A stretch of DNA of 33,761 nucleotides, taken from assembly GCA_003249645.1 (NCBI GenBank), contig QKIH01000172.1:1-33761 (forward strand). Reading direction: 5' to 3'. A model generated the notes under the pieces. That model was not told the DNA's origin and ran no database searches. It saw only the letters and a list, made by a program, of their open reading frames with translations. This document shows positions 32,392 to 33,761 of the stretch, piece by piece. Made by a program: the position numbers and the translations under genes. This stretch comes from Desulfobulbaceae bacterium. GTDB lineage: Bacteria > Desulfobacterota > Desulfobulbia > Desulfobulbales > Desulfocapsaceae. Numbering within the stretch: the stretch's first letter is position 1; each line of letters opens with the position of its first letter.

Positions 32392-33138
32392 TCAGTTTTT
32401 GTTTTTTGAGTAATTCTTTATTATTTCATCAAAAGTGCCATTTTCTGTCAGCGTCTTCTCCGTTTGCATGAAATCAGGCAGTCTTCCAGAAAACTTGGAT
32501 TTTTTTGATAAAGCAAAATAAACAGCAACTTTCTGATTATATTTGTATTCAGCTTTGCCGAAATCATCACCGTATCCGTTCTGTTTAATGAGAAAGTCTC
32601 CGACCTCTTCGGTGGTGATAAAGGCATCGAGCCTTTTCATTTTAAGCATTTTAAAGGCGGATATCTCATCTGAAATTTCATATTTTTTAATATGATCATC
32701 ATTATCAAACTGCTCAAAATATTTTGCTTTTCGCAGTATTCCTATGGTCAGATGCTGGATATCTTCATATGTCCTGATTTTTGCTTCATCACCTTTATTT
32801 ACATAAAAAACTTTTACAGAAGTTGTTTTATAAGGAGGTTCGATATAGTACAGAAATTTTTCGCGTTCAGCGTTCTTTGTGATTCCGCTGACGAAATCAG
32901 CCTGGCCGAATTCCAGATTATGAAGACATCTCACCCACGGGAAAACAGTATATTCTGCTTTTATTCCCATAGGTTCAAGTAATGCATTGGTCAGCTCGAT
33001 ATCGATGCCTCCGGTTAATCTCCCTGAACGGTCAACTATTTTGAACGGTGGATAAGGGTCTACGCAAACCTGCAACTCTTCAGCTTGAACCCAGCCTGCC
33101 AGTAAAAGTAACCCAATGGAAACAAAGAATTTTTTCAT
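32392..33138 (-). CDS. Family 3 extracellular solute-binding protein
   Basis: A 248-residue protein with an N-terminal signal peptide (MKKFFVSIGLLLLAGWVQA) followed by LQVCVDPYPPFKIVDRSGRLTGGIDIELTNALLEPMG, the SBP_bac_3 fold that usually binds polar amino acids. DFVSGITKNAEREKFLYYIEPPY and IRTYEDIQHLTIGILRK continue the family pattern. No permease or ATPase gene is next to it, so it may be an orphan binding protein or sensor, or have partners outside the window. It ends 21 bp from the convergent PatB gene. The nearest AGGAG is ~18 bp from the ATG, too far for strong translation. Confidence 0.87.
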   Translation of the reverse strand: MKKFFVSIGLLLLAGWVQAEELQVCVDPYPPFKIVDRSGRLTGGIDIELTNALLEPMGIKAEYTVFPWVRCLHNLEFGQADFVSGITKNAEREKFLYYIEPPYKTTSVKVFYVNKGDEAKIRTYEDIQHLTIGILRKAKYFEQFDNDDHIKKYEISDEISAFKMLKMKRLDAFITTEEVGDFLIKQNGYGDDFGKAEYKYNQKVAVYFALSKKSKFSGRLPDFMQTEKTLTENGTFDEIIKNYSKNKN

Positions 33139-33761
33139 ATGAAATAAAAGAGCGTTCTCCTAATGAAATGATGGCTGCTAACATATTCGACGGCTTGATT
33201 CGGTCACCAAGGACAGTTGCAAGCCTATCTGAGATCCTCTCTCCTGATAGAGGAACTGCGAAAAAAACATTTTGTCATGTTATACCGAAAGAGATTGTTT
33301 TCGGCAAGAAGCTATCATGTTGTAGCACCAGATAAGCCATGGTGCCGCTTCATTGTTATAAGATGTTTGCAGCTACGAAATTGAAATACGAGGCTCATCC
33401 AGGCAACAGTGCTTAGTCAACGGCTATGACAGGTGAATATGTTGGCGTGTCTTCAGTGCCAGGCACTCCGGTCCTGGCTTTTTGTTCGGAAATCATTTGC
33501 TCTCTTTACTTGACCCTCAAATCTGAGATGTTGAAAATCAAAGGTATTGTTTAAACACTCTTATCTGAAGGATTTTTTTGAATTTTTTTCTTATGATAGA
33601 AGAAAGTAATATGGAAAATCAGTGCTGTCTCATAGTTTATCCCACAGCAAAAGCTGAGAGGAATTGATATTAGTTATTTTGTCTGGTGGTCTGAGTAATT
33701 CAGTCAGACTTCTTCGAGCAAAAAGATTCAAGTGAAGCAAACGTACAATTTTTGATATTGA
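33139..33761 (+). other. 623-bp 3' region without a convincing gene
   Basis: No frame on either strand has recognisable protein character. Short inverted repeats occur: CCGAAA/TTTCGG near 33287-33306 and GCACCA/TGGTGC near 33325-33345. A terminator lies at 33458-33484. The last ~200 bp are AT-rich, with GTCTGAGTAATTCAGTCAGAC (CTGA/TCAG repeats) near 33690-33710, and may be a promoter region for a gene beyond the window. Confidence 0.5.
33458..33484 (+). terminator. Orphan plus-strand terminator
   Basis: GCCAGG (33458-33463) pairs with CCTGGC (33473-33478) around a 9-base loop, followed by TTTTTG. It is a good small intrinsic terminator on the plus strand, but no plus-strand gene ends nearby. 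A short non-coding transcript from the region 33150-33457 would explain it. Confidence 0.55.

Noticed and set aside
33048-33335. 95-codon plus-strand frame at the right end
   Set aside because: It begins antisense inside the signal-peptide region of the binding-protein gene and has no family features.
1-33761. CRISPR array, tRNA or rRNA genes, insertion sequences, prophage
   Set aside because: No regularly spaced repeats, cloverleaf-like segments, transposase-like frames or phage proteins were recognised on either strand.

Overview
The window looks like chromosomal DNA of a Gram-negative anaerobe, most likely a member of the Desulfobacterota (sulfate-reducing deltaproteobacteria, perhaps Desulfobulbales-like). 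This is an inference from gene content: a fabG-acpP-fabF-rpiB-glyA-nrdR-ribD run, ferredoxin-dependent indolepyruvate oxidoreductase genes, a TRAP transporter, rubredoxin-type electron carriers and RND/TolC envelope genes. No rRNA, tRNA, CRISPR array, insertion sequence or phage gene was seen.

Layout. 1-5158 (+) is housekeeping: the fabG end, acpP, fabF and rpiB, then a terminator, then a glyA-nrdR-ribD operon with its own promoter. 5253-6877 (-) holds an IHF/HU-type DNA-binding protein and a lone pilC. A 524-bp gene-poor gap with repeated operator-like boxes precedes an OFA-type MFS transporter (7402-8571). 8568-11812 (-) is a four-gene unit: a small Cys-rich DUF6125/ATC-hydrolase-like protein followed by an FecCD/BtuC-type permease, its ATPase and its binding protein. 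11977-17597 (-) is a complete tripartite efflux operon (tolC, adaptor, RND pump) whose promoter appears to contain a perfect 14-bp palindrome. 17781-21164 (-) is a TRAP transporter (P, Q, M) ending in a universal stress protein gene, with a hairpin between the P and Q genes.

21465-28936 is the most distinctive part. A gene for three tandem rubrerythrin-type rubredoxin modules fused to a DUF2231-like membrane domain is followed convergently by a CBS-CBS-ACT protein. Then comes an aryl-pyruvate pathway: iorA, iorB, phenylacetate-CoA ligase, a tandem-ACT protein and a second phenylacetate-CoA ligase. Together these would convert aromatic 2-oxo acids to arylacetyl-CoA plus reduced ferredoxin and interconvert arylacetate and arylacetyl-CoA. 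The iorA reading frame is broken by what looks like a 19-nt deletion between AATG microhomologies. The TRAP transporter and the tri-rubredoxin protein could serve this pathway (import and electron disposal), but only proximity supports that.

29047-32370 (+) is a compact string: RNase PH, a small radical SAM protein, a NimA/PNPOx-type flavoprotein and a PatB/MalY C-S lyase. It is followed by an orphan family-3 solute-binding protein on the minus strand and about 620 bp with no convincing gene but one good orphan terminator.
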